Origin: Pseudomonas sp. BBP2017
GTDB lineage: Bacteria; Pseudomonadota; Gammaproteobacteria; Pseudomonadales; Pseudomonadaceae
Assembly: GCF_003024385.1 (NCBI RefSeq)
Contig: NZ_PVZN01000004.1
Location: 124,001 to 188,000, forward strand
Length of the DNA: 64,000 nucleotides
Reading direction: 5' to 3'
Of this stretch, positions 1 to 9,004 are shown piece by piece. The stretch's first letter is position 1. Every line of letters starts with the position of its first letter. A program made the position numbers and the translations under genes. Under the pieces are notes generated by a model. It saw only the letters and a program-made list of their open reading frames with translations. It was not told where the DNA came from and did no database searches.

Positions 1-908
1 GGCAGTTGCTGGGGCATGCAGGCGGCGAGGTCTTCGAGGAAGGCGTGCAGGATCGGTGGCGGTGATACCCCGCGACGGGTAACGACATCGAACGGCGAGG
101 TCAGGTCCAGCGCGCTGGCACCCAGGCGGCGCATCTCGCCGGTCTTTACCCACTGCTCGGCGAAGTGCACCGGCAGGAAGCCGATGTAGGCGCCGGAAAT
201 GATCAGGATCGCCGCCGCCTCGATGTTCTCGACGGTGGCAGCGGCCTTGGTCATGCCCAGTTGCTCCAGGTCGTACTCATTCATGTAACCGCGCACAACG
301 ATACGGCAGGCGCGAACGTCCTCGAGCAGACGACCGTTCGACGCCTTGCTGGCAAACAGCGGATGGCGGCGCCCACAGTAGAGTCCCAGGGCTTCGTTGT
401 AGAGCGGCAGGTAGGACAGCCCCGGTACCCGCAGGGGAAAGTGACCGATGGCCAGGTGCAGGCGACCATCCAGGACACGTTCCTCCAGCTCTGCGGGGGC
501 GCCGATGTAGATGTGCAGATGGGCGTCGTGACCGCGCGAGACAAAACGCTGGGTGGTACGCGGCAGCGGCGAGTCGGGATCGGTCAGGGTGGAGTCGATG
601 ATGCCCAGGTTGAGCTTGCCGCTGATGTGCTGTTTGAGCACGTCGGCGTCCAGGCAGAAGCTCTCCACCGCGCTGAGCAGACGCAGGGTGGCCTCATGGA
701 TCGCTACGCCTTGCTCGGTGAGGCGAAAGCCACTGCGCCCGCGCTGGCAGAGCTTGACCCCCAGGCGGGTTTCCAGGTGCGTCATCTGCTCGCTGATCGT
801 CGACTGGCCGGCATTGAGTGCGGCTTGCGCGGCGGAAAAGCCACCGCACCTGACAATGGTGGTGAAAACCCTGAGCAGTTTCAGGTCGACATCGTGGAGC
901 TGAATCAC
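1..908 (-). CDS. LysR-family transcriptional regulator (3' end cut by window edge)
   Basis: At least 302 residues are visible, close to a full LysR protein of about 300, so only the extreme C-terminus is missing. The GTG start at 906-908 begins MIQLHDVDLKLLRVF, followed by the typical LysR winged helix-turn-helix (about residues 5-65, with GQSTISEQMTHLETRLG as recognition region). The remainder is the LysR substrate-binding fold. It lies divergent to the ureohydrolase operon with 303 bases between, the usual place for a LysR regulator that controls its neighbour and itself. The inducer is unknown; from the operon content it may be a guanidino or amino alcohol compound (inference). Confidence 0.9.
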   Translation of the reverse strand, partial: MIQLHDVDLKLLRVFTTIVRCGGFSAAQAALNAGQSTISEQMTHLETRLGVKLCQRGRSGFRLTEQGVAIHEATLRLLSAVESFCLDADVLKQHISGKLNLGIIDSTLTDPDSPLPRTTQRFVSRGHDAHLHIYIGAPAELEERVLDGRLHLAIGHFPLRVPGLSYLPLYNEALGLYCGRRHPLFASKASNGRLLEDVRACRIVVRGYMNEYDLEQLGMTKAAATVENIEAAAILIISGAYIGFLPVHFAEQWVKTGEMRRLGASALDLTSPFDVVTRRGVSPPPILHAFLEDLAACMPQQL

Positions 909-1211
909 CCTGGCCTCCCGGCCGGGCGTCACATCGTGGCGGCTGATATGAACGCACGGCGTTGTTGTTTTTTTTTCCAAGCTAACCATGTGCATGTGTC
1001 GACCGCAATGCCTGGCGTCTGAAAATACGCTGGGCTGCAGTGGCGGTGTTTTTCTGGCAACTGACATCCGTACGGATACTTCAGGTTAGACGATGTATGC
1101 ATCTGCACTTGAGCATTTTTCCTTGACCGGCCTGCCGCCATAGTGGCTGCAACGGTGGTCGAGCAGTCGCCCCGTCTCCTGACCAGAACAATAACGTGGA
1201 GAAACTCGAAC
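909..1211. promoter_or_regulatory. Divergent control region between LysR gene and ureohydrolase operon
   Basis: The 303-base gap holds no credible gene. It contains a perfect 12-base palindrome ATCCGTACGGAT at 1066-1077 and GATG-TATG-CATC near 1094-1105, either of which could be a LysR or other operator. The downstream gene has GGAG at 1197-1200 ahead of ATG 1212. Site assignment is inference from position and symmetry only. Confidence 0.4.
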
Positions 1212-2183
1212 ATGGCAAAGCACGGTTATGAATCCGGCCGTCTGAACCTGCCCTTCGTGGGCCATTGCACCTTCGCCAAGTCGCCTATTTGCACCGACTG
1301 GGATGCCATCGATGCCGACGTGGCGATCCTTGGCGCGCCCAACGACATGGGCACCCAATGGCGCTCTGGAGCACGTTTCGGACCCCGTGGCATCCGCGAG
1401 GCATCGACGCTGTTCTCCTTCGGCCATGCCGGCGCCTACGACTTTGAAGATGACGCCACCTACCTGACCGATGACCAGCTGCGCATGGTCGATGTCGGCG
1501 ATGCCGATATCGTTCATACCGACATGCAAACCAGTAACGCCAACATCGAATCGGCCGTGCGCCAGATCCTCGCCGCAGGCGCCATGCCGGTGGTGTTGGG
1601 CGGTGACCACTCGATCCACGCCCCGGTGATCAAGGCTTTCGAAGGGCACGGGCCGATCCATATCGTGCATTTCGATGCGCACCTGGACTTCGTCGATGAG
1701 CGCCACGGCGTGCGTTACGGCCACGGCAGCCCGCTGCGCCGCGCCTCGGAGCTGGACCATATCGTCGGCATGACCCAGATGGGCATCCGCAACGTGTCTT
1801 CCTCCAACCGTGACGACTACGATGCCGCCCGCGAAGCCGGGTCACAGATACTCTCGGTGCGCGACGTGCGGCGTCTGGGCTGCGAGGGGGTGATGGCGAA
1901 AATCCCCGAGGGCCGCGACTACTACATCACCATCGACATCGACGGTTTCGACCCGTCCATTGCTCCGGGCACGGGAACACCGAGCCACGGCGGTTTCTAC
2001 TACTACGAAGTGCTGGAAATCATCCAGGCATTGGCCCGGCGCAGCCAGGGCCGGATCGTCGGCATGGACCTGGTGGAAGTGGCGCCGGCCTACGACCCGG
2101 CCGGTGTCACCTCGATCCTCGCCGCGCAACTGCTGATGAACAGCATCGGCTTCATCTTCCACGCGCGCGCCAACGCTCGCTGA
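1212..2183 (+). CDS. Agmatinase/guanidinobutyrase-type ureohydrolase
   Basis: A 323-residue ureohydrolase of the arginase/agmatinase superfamily, which hydrolyses a guanidino group to urea plus amine using a binuclear metal centre. The metal-binding motifs are present in order: VVLGGDHSIH (about residue 126), HFDAHLDF (about 153) and DIDGFDP (about 240). ATG 1212 is chosen because it has GGAG 12 bases upstream and gives the usual family length; the frame stays open further upstream. It is the first gene of an operon with an aldehyde dehydrogenase, a permease and a GMC oxidoreductase. That company fits catabolism of a guanidino acid better than polyamine synthesis from agmatine, so guanidinobutyrase or guanidinopropionase activity is possible. 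The substrate cannot be read from sequence. Confidence 0.9.
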   Translation: MAKHGYESGRLNLPFVGHCTFAKSPICTDWDAIDADVAILGAPNDMGTQWRSGARFGPRGIREASTLFSFGHAGAYDFEDDATYLTDDQLRMVDVGDADIVHTDMQTSNANIESAVRQILAAGAMPVVLGGDHSIHAPVIKAFEGHGPIHIVHFDAHLDFVDERHGVRYGHGSPLRRASELDHIVGMTQMGIRNVSSSNRDDYDAAREAGSQILSVRDVRRLGCEGVMAKIPEGRDYYITIDIDGFDPSIAPGTGTPSHGGFYYYEVLEIIQALARRSQGRIVGMDLVEVAPAYDPAGVTSILAAQLLMNSIGFIFHARANAR

Positions 2184-2197
2184 TCCGGAGAATCCCA

Positions 2198-3706
2198 GTG
2201 GACAACAAGGTAAAAGCCTACCTGCAGGCCTTCGGTGTTTCCGAGGCCGCCCAGCGTTTTCTCTGCAAACCCCAGCGCATGTTTATCGGTGGGGCGTGGC
2301 TTGAGGCCAGTGACGGTGCCAGTGCCGAGGTCATCGAGCCGTCCACCGAGGGCGTGCTGACGCGCATCCCGATGGGCACCGCTGAAGACCTGGACCGTGC
2401 CGTGCGTGCCGCGCGTGCACAGTTCGATGGCGGCCCCTGGAGCCAGCTCAAGCCGCTGGAACGCGAGCGCCTGATTCATCGTCTGGCCGACCTGATCGAC
2501 GCCAATGCCGAGGAGCTGGCACAGATCGAGTCCATCGACATGGGCAAGTCGGTCGTCCAGGCGCGTGCCGTGGATATCCAGGGCACCGTCGATACGCTGC
2601 GCTACTTCGCTGGCTGGGCCAGCAAGATCCACGGGCGCACGGTCGAGCCCTCGCTGCCCGGCAATTACCTGGCCTACACCCGCAAGGAAGCGGTGGGCGT
2701 GGTCGGCGCCATTGTGCCGTGGAATTTCCCGTTGCAGACTATGGCCTGGAAGCTCGGTGCGGCCCTGGCGACCGGCTGCACCGTGGTGGTCAAGCCGGCA
2801 GAACTGACTTCGCTTTCAGCTCTGCGTTTCGCCGAGCTGGTCCAGGAGGCGGGCATTCCCGACGGCGTGCTGAACATCGTCAGCGGGCGCGGCAGCGTGG
2901 TCGGCACGGCGATGTCCAGCCACCCGGGCATCGACAAGCTGAGCTTTACCGGCTCCACCCCGGTGGGTTGCTCGGTGGGCAAGACGGCGATGGACCAGAT
3001 GAAACGCCTGACCCTCGAACTGGGCGGCAAGTCGCCGGTGATCGTGTTCGCCGACGCCGATATCGAGGCGGCGGCCGAGGCGGTCGCCAACGGTGTGTTC
3101 TTCAACTCGGGGCAGGTTTGCGATGCTGGTACCCGCGCCTATGTCGAGCGTAGCATTTACCCCCAGTTCCTCGCGGCGCTGGCCAGGTATACCGCCACCC
3201 TGAAGGTCGCCCCGGGCCTGGATCCGGACTGCTTCATCAGCCCCATGGTGTCGCGTCAGCAACAGCAGCGGGTGCTGGACTACATCGCTCTGGGCAAGGC
3301 CGAAGGGGCGCAGCTGTACTACGGTGGCGAACCTGTCGAAGGCCAGGGCTTTTTCGTACAACCGACGATCTTCGCTGACTGCAACAACGACATGCGTATC
3401 GTGCGCGAGGAGATTTTTGGCCCGGTACTGGTGACCGCTCCGTTCGACACCCAGGAGCAGGCGCTGGCCCTGGCCAACGATTCGGTGTACGGCCTGGCGG
3501 CGGCGATCTACTCCAATGACCTGGGCAGGGTCCACGGCCTGATTCCGCAGTTGCGTGCTGGCACGGTCTACGTCAACGCCCACAGCACCCTGGACCCGTC
3601 CATGCCGTTCGGTGGCTACAAACAGTCGGGCTATGGCAAGGACATGGGCGCCGAACAACTGGAGTTTTTCCTGGAGACCAAGGCGGTCTGGATCACCTTG
3701 CCCTGA
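2198..3706 (+). CDS. NAD(P)-dependent aldehyde dehydrogenase
   Basis: A 502-residue member of the ALDH superfamily (PuuC/BetB-like). It oxidises an aldehyde to the acid with NAD(P)+. Visible motifs are VPWNFP in the cofactor fold (about residue 174), ELGGKSP with the general-base Glu (about 271), FFNSGQVCDAGTR with the nucleophilic Cys (about 307), and EEIFGPV. The GTG start at 2198 is 7 bases after GGAG (2187-2190) and 14 bases after the ureohydrolase stop, so the two genes are co-transcribed. In this operon it probably acts after the GMC oxidoreductase: alcohol to aldehyde to acid (inference). Confidence 0.93.
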   Translation: MDNKVKAYLQAFGVSEAAQRFLCKPQRMFIGGAWLEASDGASAEVIEPSTEGVLTRIPMGTAEDLDRAVRAARAQFDGGPWSQLKPLERERLIHRLADLIDANAEELAQIESIDMGKSVVQARAVDIQGTVDTLRYFAGWASKIHGRTVEPSLPGNYLAYTRKEAVGVVGAIVPWNFPLQTMAWKLGAALATGCTVVVKPAELTSLSALRFAELVQEAGIPDGVLNIVSGRGSVVGTAMSSHPGIDKLSFTGSTPVGCSVGKTAMDQMKRLTLELGGKSPVIVFADADIEAAAEAVANGVFFNSGQVCDAGTRAYVERSIYPQFLAALARYTATLKVAPGLDPDCFISPMVSRQQQQRVLDYIALGKAEGAQLYYGGEPVEGQGFFVQPTIFADCNNDMRIVREEIFGPVLVTAPFDTQEQALALANDSVYGLAAAIYSNDLGRVHGLIPQLRAGTVYVNAHSTLDPSMPFGGYKQSGYGKDMGAEQLEFFLETKAVWITLP

Positions 3707-3803
3707 GGAACAGGGCAGACCTGTGTCGCTGACGGTTGGCGGGCGGCGCAGGTTTATCACATGCATCGTATTTCAAGAACAAGAACCTATCGAGGTGATG
3801 CTT

Positions 3804-3983
3804 ATGAACAGCCAAGTGGATGTAGAACGTGCGCAAGATCTGGACAGGCGCATACGCGCCTATGAAGAACTGGAGAGCAGGGCGGACTGGCCCGGGGCAT
3901 TGAGCGCTGGCGATTTTCTCGCGCTGACCTTGCTGACGCTGGTCATGGTTGCCGGGGCTTACTTGCTGGGAGGTCATCCATGA
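3804..3983 (+). CDS. Small single-TM membrane protein next to NCS1 permease
   Basis: A 59-residue protein starting MNSQVDVERAQDLDRR, with a charged N-terminal half and one hydrophobic segment (about residues 39-55) ending in GGHP. ATG 3804 lies 8 bases after GAGG; an in-frame ATG at 3798 would be only 2 bases away and is less likely. It overlaps the permease start by 4 bases (ATGA), so translation is coupled. I do not recognise the family. The arrangement suggests an accessory subunit of the permease, as small proteins often pair with transporters, but this is inference. Confidence 0.7.
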   Translation: MNSQVDVERAQDLDRRIRAYEELESRADWPGALSAGDFLALTLLTLVMVAGAYLLGGHP

Positions 3984-5449
3984 ACTCGTCCAGAGAGCAG
4001 GAATTTCGCCTGAGCGCCGAACGGGGCGATACGCCGTTGCTGCCCAACGAGCGGGTGTGGGGCTTCTGGGGCTTTGCCTATGCCAACTCGGCGTTGGCGG
4101 TGGCCACCTGGGTGTTTCTGATCGGCGGCGCCACCGCGCTGTTCGTCGGGCCTTTGCAAGGCATCAGTGCGATCGTCATCGGTAACATCATTGGCGTGAT
4201 TCTCGCAGCGTCATCCACTTGCCTGCCGTGCGGCAAGTACGGCGTTGAGCAGTTCACTTACCTGCGCAGTATGTTCGGCCTCAACGGCAGCCGTCTGGTC
4301 TATGTGCTGTCGGTGGTAGTGCTGACCATGGGCTGGCTGGCGGTGCTGGGGCTGATGTGCGGGCGGGCGCTAGACAACCTGGAAACCCTGGTGCAGCACA
4401 GCCAACCCGACGGCGACGGCTGGCTGGTGACGGCGGGCGCGTTGCTGGCCATCGTCCTCGCAGCGCTGGTGGCCATGCGTGGCCCGGACATGATCCGGCG
4501 CTTGAGTGCGGTGATCGCACCGAGCCTGATCCTGATCATGCTGGCGCTGATGTACTTCATTTCCCAGCGTTTCAGCTTCGCCGAGCTGCTGGCCATGCCG
4601 CCGTTGCAGCCGCCTTTTGCCGATCAGCGCATCAACTTCATGATCGCCGTGGAAATCAATATCGCCGCCGGCTTCTCCTGGTGGCCGTACATCGGCAACC
4701 TGTCGCGGTTGTGCAGCAACCAGCGCACGGCCTTCTGGCCCAACCTGGTGGGCATTTTCGGCGCCGCCGCGCTGGGCGAAAGCGTCAGCCTGTTCGCCGC
4801 TTCCACCCTGGGCAGCAGCGACCCGACCACCTGGATGCGCCTGGCCGGTGGTGTGGGATTCGGCGTGGTGGCGTTGGCTTTCCTGGCGCTGGCCAACCTG
4901 ACCGGCATGGTCAACATCCTCTACACCGCCGTCATCGGCCTGCGCCAACTGGCCGGGGAGCGCTTGCGTAGCGTGCGCTGGGGGGCACTGGTCGGGCTGT
5001 TCTGCGTGATTCCGGTGCTCATCGTGCTGTGCTTTCCGGGTATCTACGACGGCTTCTTCATCTTCCTGGTATGGACCTCGGCGTTGAACAGTGCGCTGGC
5101 CGGTATCGGCATCGCCGATTACTTCTTCCTGCGTCACCAGCGCGTGAACCTGCGCCATGTGTATGCCGCGCCAGGCGCATCGCCGGTGCGCTTTTGCAAG
5201 GGCTTCAACCCTATCGCCCTGTTGGCGCTGGTGGCGGGGTTCGCGATTTACGTGGTGGTGTTCAACCCGCAGACGCTGGCCAACACCAGCTTCTTCACCT
5301 TCGCTACCGCCTCGCTGCCGTCCTGCCTGCTGGCCGGGCTGGTTCACTACGGGCTGACCCGGCTGCTGGCCACGCGGCTGGGCTGGGGCGCCTACTCCAA
5401 GGGCAATGAACGCAACATCGAGGCCGCAGGCTTCGGCGCAAAGGACTAA
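3980..5449 (+). CDS. NCS1-family (cytosine/purine-type) permease
   Basis: A 489-residue integral membrane protein with about 12 hydrophobic segments. The N-terminal [19 protein letters not shown] and the following glycine-rich first helix resemble nucleobase:cation symporter-1 proteins (CodB-like). The start overlaps the small gene upstream, and the oxidoreductase begins 4 bases after its stop, so it sits inside the operon. It is the only transporter of the cluster and presumably imports the substrate. NCS1 members also carry hydantoins, allantoin and other N-rich compounds, so the substrate is open. Confidence 0.85.
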   Translation: MNSSREQEFRLSAERGDTPLLPNERVWGFWGFAYANSALAVATWVFLIGGATALFVGPLQGISAIVIGNIIGVILAASSTCLPCGKYGVEQFTYLRSMFGLNGSRLVYVLSVVVLTMGWLAVLGLMCGRALDNLETLVQHSQPDGDGWLVTAGALLAIVLAALVAMRGPDMIRRLSAVIAPSLILIMLALMYFISQRFSFAELLAMPPLQPPFADQRINFMIAVEINIAAGFSWWPYIGNLSRLCSNQRTAFWPNLVGIFGAAALGESVSLFAASTLGSSDPTTWMRLAGGVGFGVVALAFLALANLTGMVNILYTAVIGLRQLAGERLRSVRWGALVGLFCVIPVLIVLCFPGIYDGFFIFLVWTSALNSALAGIGIADYFFLRHQRVNLRHVYAAPGASPVRFCKGFNPIALLALVAGFAIYVVVFNPQTLANTSFFTFATASLPSCLLAGLVHYGLTRLLATRLGWGAYSKGNERNIEAAGFGAKD

Positions 5450-5453
5450 AACC

Positions 5454-7139
5454 ATGAACAAGCGATACGACTACATCATCATCGGTGCAGGCTCTGCCGG
5501 CTGCGTTCTGGCCAACCGCCTGACCGAGGACGCCGGTACTTCGGTGCTGGTCCTGGAGTTCGGCGGCAGCGACCGCAGTGTGTTGATCCAGATGCCCAGC
5601 GCGTTCTCATTGCCGATGAATACCAAGAAGTACAACTGGCGCTACGAGACAGTCGCCGAGCCGCACCTGGACGGCCGGCGCCTGCACTGCCCACGGGGCA
5701 AGGTGCTCGGTGGTTCCTCCTCGATCAACGGCCTGGTCTACATCCGTGGCCATGCCTGTGATTTCGATGAATGGCAAAGCCTGGGCGCGAAGGACTGGGG
5801 CTATCGAAACTGCCTGCCATATTTCAAGCGCGCCGAGACCTACAAGTTCGGTGGAGATGACTATCGCGGCGGTGCAGGCCCCCTGGCCACCAACAACGGC
5901 AACAACATGCAGAACCCGTTGTACGGCGCCTGGGTGGAGGCCGGTGCCGAGGCCGGCTACATCAAGACCGACGACTGCAATGGCTACATGCAGGAAGGCT
6001 TCGGTGCCATGCACATGACGGTGAAGGACGGTGTACGCTGGTCCACCGCCAATGCCTACCTGCGCCCGGCCATGACCCGCCCCAACCTGACCGTCGTCAC
6101 CCACGCCATGACCCGGCGCATCCTGCTCGACGGTAAACGTGCGGTGGGCGTGGAGTACGACGAGGGTGGCCAGACCCACAAGGTCTATTGCAACCGCGAG
6201 GTGCTGGTGTCGTCCGGTCCGATCGGCTCGCCGCACCTGTTGCAGCGTTCGGGCATCGGCCCGCAGGCGGTACTGAAAAAGGCCGGTATCGAGGTGCGCC
6301 ATGACCTGCCTGGGGTCGGCGAAAACCTTCAGGACCATTCGGAAATCTACATCCAGTACGCCTGCAAGGAACCGGTGACGCTCAACGGCAAGATGAACCT
6401 GCTGGGCAAGGCGATGATCGGCCTGCGCTGGCTGCTGTTCAAAGACGGTCTGGGTGCCAGCAACCATTTCGAAGCGGGCGGCTTTATCCGTTCGTCCAAG
6501 GGGCTGCGTTGGCCGGACATCCAGTTTCACTTCCTGCCGGCAGCGATGCGCTACGACGGCGACAAACCGTTCAAGGGCCATGGTTTCATGGTGCTGACCG
6601 GGCCAAACAAGCCCAAGAGCCGTGGCCATGTGCGGGCGCTGTCGGCGGACCCTTACCAGCACCCGGAAATCCGCTTCAACTACCTGGAGAGCGAAGAGGA
6701 CCGCGAGGGTTTCCGCCGCTGCGTGCGCCTGACCCGGGAAATCATCGCCCAGCCGGCGATGGACCGCTTCCGCGGCGAGGAGCTGGCGCCAGGGCCGCAG
6801 GTGCAGACCGATGAGCAGATCGACGCCTTCGTGCGCGCCAACATGGAAAGCACCATGCACCCCTGTGGCTCCTGCCGCATGGGTGAGGATGACATGGCGG
6901 TGGTTGATTCCTTGCTGCGTGTGCGGGGTCTGCAGGGGCTGCGGGTGATCGACTCTTCGGTGTTCCCCAGCGAGCCCAACGGCAACCTCAACGCGCCAAC
7001 CATCATGCTCGCCGAACGCGCCGCCGACCTGGTGCGCGGGCGCGAGCCGCTGGCGCCGGCCGAAGTACCGGTCGGCCTGGTGGAGGGTTGGGAAGAGCAA
7101 CAGCGCAGTCGAGTGCCGCTGCGCAAGGTAAGCGCCTGA
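5454..7139 (+). CDS. GMC-family FAD-dependent oxidoreductase (choline dehydrogenase-like)
   Basis: A 561-residue glucose-methanol-choline oxidoreductase. The FAD dinucleotide motif [16 protein letters not shown] is at the N-terminus, [14 protein letters not shown] follows near residue 87, and the C-terminal HPCGSCRMG (about 468) with [15 protein letters not shown] carries the FAD-contacting and active-site part. ATG 5454 is chosen because the FAD motif begins directly after it; the frame is open upstream inside the permease gene. It is the last gene of the operon and is followed by a REP element. With the ALDH it could convert a primary alcohol to the acid. Similarity to BetA does not prove choline as substrate. 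Confidence 0.9.
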   Translation: MNKRYDYIIIGAGSAGCVLANRLTEDAGTSVLVLEFGGSDRSVLIQMPSAFSLPMNTKKYNWRYETVAEPHLDGRRLHCPRGKVLGGSSSINGLVYIRGHACDFDEWQSLGAKDWGYRNCLPYFKRAETYKFGGDDYRGGAGPLATNNGNNMQNPLYGAWVEAGAEAGYIKTDDCNGYMQEGFGAMHMTVKDGVRWSTANAYLRPAMTRPNLTVVTHAMTRRILLDGKRAVGVEYDEGGQTHKVYCNREVLVSSGPIGSPHLLQRSGIGPQAVLKKAGIEVRHDLPGVGENLQDHSEIYIQYACKEPVTLNGKMNLLGKAMIGLRWLLFKDGLGASNHFEAGGFIRSSKGLRWPDIQFHFLPAAMRYDGDKPFKGHGFMVLTGPNKPKSRGHVRALSADPYQHPEIRFNYLESEEDREGFRRCVRLTREIIAQPAMDRFRGEELAPGPQVQTDEQIDAFVRANMESTMHPCGSCRMGEDDMAVVDSLLRVRGLQGLRVIDSSVFPSEPNGNLNAPTIMLAERAADLVRGREPLAPAEVPVGLVEGWEEQQRSRVPLRKVSA

Positions 7140-7151
7140 CGACCCGGTGGT

Positions 7152-7221
7152 GTGGGAGCGGGCTTGTCCCGCGATTGCGACCTGTCAGACACATCGCATC
7201 GCGCGGCAAGCCCGCTCCCAC
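7152..7221. repeat. REP element pair (inverted)
   Basis: Two REP units face each other: gtgggagcgggcttgtcccg (from 7152) and its inverted partner ending cccgctcccac (7221). The same unit recurs at 14072-14141, 18981-19024 and 54580-54649. It follows the GMC gene stop and probably acts as a transcript-end hairpin. This type is common in putida/fluorescens genomes. Confidence 0.85.
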
Positions 7222-7243
7222 CGGCGGGCGGCACCAATCAGTC

Positions 7244-7280
7244 CGGACTGAATGCGTTCCATTGGAGCGAAAACGCTACA
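7244..7280. promoter_or_regulatory. Tandem GcsR-type operators upstream of amino acid permease
   Basis: Two 18-base 7-N4-7 sites stand 19 bases apart centre to centre: CGGACTG-AATG-CGTTCCA (7244-7261) and TGGAGCG-AAAA-CGCTACA (7263-7280). They match the pair upstream of gcvH (10544-10580) in half-site sequence and spacing. GcsR of P. aeruginosa is reported to bind TGTAACG-N4-CGTTCCG sites, so the architecture is that of a GcsR operator with a changed half-site. A weaker third match, TGGAGTG-ACTT-CATTACA, lies at 7346-7363. Confidence 0.65.
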
Positions 7281-7403
7281 CTGGGCCCAGGCGTAGGGTT
7301 TATGACGTTTTAATGCCGTTGGGCAGCCGGATTAACGACTTTTCATGGAGTGACTTCATTACACCCAATAAATACAACGCTGCATAAAACAACGCTTTTT
7401 CGC

Positions 7404-7420
7404 TTGGCATAGACCTTGCT
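7404..7420 (+). promoter_or_regulatory. Sigma54 (-24/-12) promoter of amino acid permease
   Basis: TTGGCAT-AGACC-TTGCT matches the RpoN consensus, with GG and GC separated by 10 bases. It lies 85 bases before ATG 7505 and downstream of the GcsR-type sites, as expected for an enhancer-dependent promoter. Confidence 0.75.
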
Positions 7421-7504
7421 CTTTCATTGGCACTCCGCCGCACCGGCTGAGGTGTTTGAACTTGTGACGTTATAAAAACAATTAAACTAGCAAGGTAAAG
7501 CCTA

Positions 7505-8923
7505 ATGAAAAATTCGACGCTGGGTCCGCCTGACAGCGAAGCGCACGAACTCCAACGTAATCTCTCCAACCGCCATATCCAGCTGATCGCCATCGGTGGC
7601 GCCATCGGCACTGGTCTGTTCATGGGCTCTGGCAAGACCATCAGTCTGGCAGGGCCGTCGATCATCTTTGTCTACATGATCATCGGTTTCATGCTGTTCT
7701 TTGTAATGCGGGCAATGGGCGAGTTACTGTTGTCCAACCTCAAGTACAAGTCGTTCATTGATTTCTCCGCTGATCTCTTGGGACCCTGGGCAGGGTTTTT
7801 CACCGGCTGGACCTATTGGTTTTGCTGGATAGTGACCGGCATCGCCGATGTTATTGCGATCTCCGCCTATTCACAGTTCTGGTTCCCGGATATCCCGCAA
7901 TGGTTGCCGGCACTCAGTTGTGTGGGGCTGCTGCTTTCGCTCAACCTGCTGACCGTGAAGATGTTCGGTGAACTGGAGTTCTGGTTCGCCATGATCAAGA
8001 TCGTGGCCATTTGCGCTTTGGTCTGCACCGGTCTTTACATGGTAGTTGCGGCCTATCAGTCGCCTGCTGGCAATGTCGCCTCGCTGGCCAATCTGTGGAA
8101 TGACGGCGGCATGTTCCCCCATGGTGCCATGGGCTTCTTCGCCGGCTTCCAGATTGCGATCTTTGCTTTTGCCGGGATTGAGCTGGTGGGTACCACGGCC
8201 GCAGAAACCAAGAACCCGGAACGCAACCTGCCACGGGCGATCAATTCTATTCCGCTGCGTATCATCGTTTTCTATGTGTTCGCGTTGATCGCGATCATGG
8301 CGGTTACGCCGTGGCGTGATGTTGTTGCCAACAAGAGCCCCTTTGTCGAGCTGTTCGTTCTGGCCGGTCTGCCGGCGGCTGCCGGGATCATCAACTTCGT
8401 GGTCCTGAGCTCTGCCGCGTCTTCGGCAAACAGTGGCGTCTTTTCCACCAGCCGCATGCTCTATGGCCTGGCGGTGGATGGCGATGCGCCTGGCAAGTTC
8501 AAGGCGTTGTCCAGCCGCGCAGTGCCCTCCAACGGTCTGATCTTTTCCTGTGTCTGCCTGTCGGCGGGGGCGCTGGTGATCTACCTGGTGCCGAACATGC
8601 TCGATGCCTTCACCCTGATCACCACGGTGTCGGCGATCCTGTTCATGTGCGTCTGGTCGATGATCCTGCTGTCGTACCTGGCGTACCGCAAGCAGCGCGA
8701 ACAGCTGCATCGTGCCTCGAAATACCGCATGCCGGGCGGCATCTTCATGAGCTGGGCGTGCCTGGTGTTTTTCGTGGCCATGCTGGCCTTGCTGGCGCTG
8801 GAGGAAGACACCCGCAAAGCGCTGGTCTTCGTCCCGGCCTGGTTCGTAATCCTCGGTATGGCTTACCGAACGATGCGCCAGAAAAAGTCGGAGGGCGTGC
8901 AGTTGTCCTACGACGCGGACTGA
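7505..8923 (+). CDS. AAT-family amino acid permease, likely glycine/serine/alanine (CycA-like)
   Basis: A 472-residue APC-superfamily permease with about 12 transmembrane segments. The N-terminal LQRNLSNRHIQLIAIGGAIGTGLFM is typical of the AAT family, and FAFAGIELVGTTAAET is the conserved TM6 motif. ATG 7505 follows AAGGTAAAG. The gene lies just upstream of gcsR and carries GcsR-like operators and a sigma54 promoter of its own, so it is probably induced by glycine and imports glycine, serine or alanine. The family also includes aromatic and GABA permeases, so the substrate is inferred from context. Confidence 0.88.
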   Translation: MKNSTLGPPDSEAHELQRNLSNRHIQLIAIGGAIGTGLFMGSGKTISLAGPSIIFVYMIIGFMLFFVMRAMGELLLSNLKYKSFIDFSADLLGPWAGFFTGWTYWFCWIVTGIADVIAISAYSQFWFPDIPQWLPALSCVGLLLSLNLLTVKMFGELEFWFAMIKIVAICALVCTGLYMVVAAYQSPAGNVASLANLWNDGGMFPHGAMGFFAGFQIAIFAFAGIELVGTTAAETKNPERNLPRAINSIPLRIIVFYVFALIAIMAVTPWRDVVANKSPFVELFVLAGLPAAAGIINFVVLSSAASSANSGVFSTSRMLYGLAVDGDAPGKFKALSSRAVPSNGLIFSCVCLSAGALVIYLVPNMLDAFTLITTVSAILFMCVWSMILLSYLAYRKQREQLHRASKYRMPGGIFMSWACLVFFVAMLALLALEEDTRKALVFVPAWFVILGMAYRTMRQKKSEGVQLSYDAD

Positions 8924-8948
8924 TAGCCACATTCACGCTTTTACTCGG

Positions 8949-8975
8949 GGGGACGGCACGCACGGGCCGTTCCCC
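8949..8975 (+). terminator. Hairpin after the permease gene
   Basis: GGGGACGGC (8949-8957) pairs with GCCGTTCCCC (8966-8975) with one bulged base, in the 81-base gap before gcsR. No clear T-run follows, so termination may be partial. Confidence 0.45.
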
Positions 8976-9004
8976 TGTCGTCTTTGCACAACCCGGGAGT
9001 TGTC

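Noticed and set aside
165..1022. 285-codon plus-strand frame over the LysR gene
   Set aside because: The minus strand encodes a clear LysR helix-turn-helix protein, so this is its shadow.
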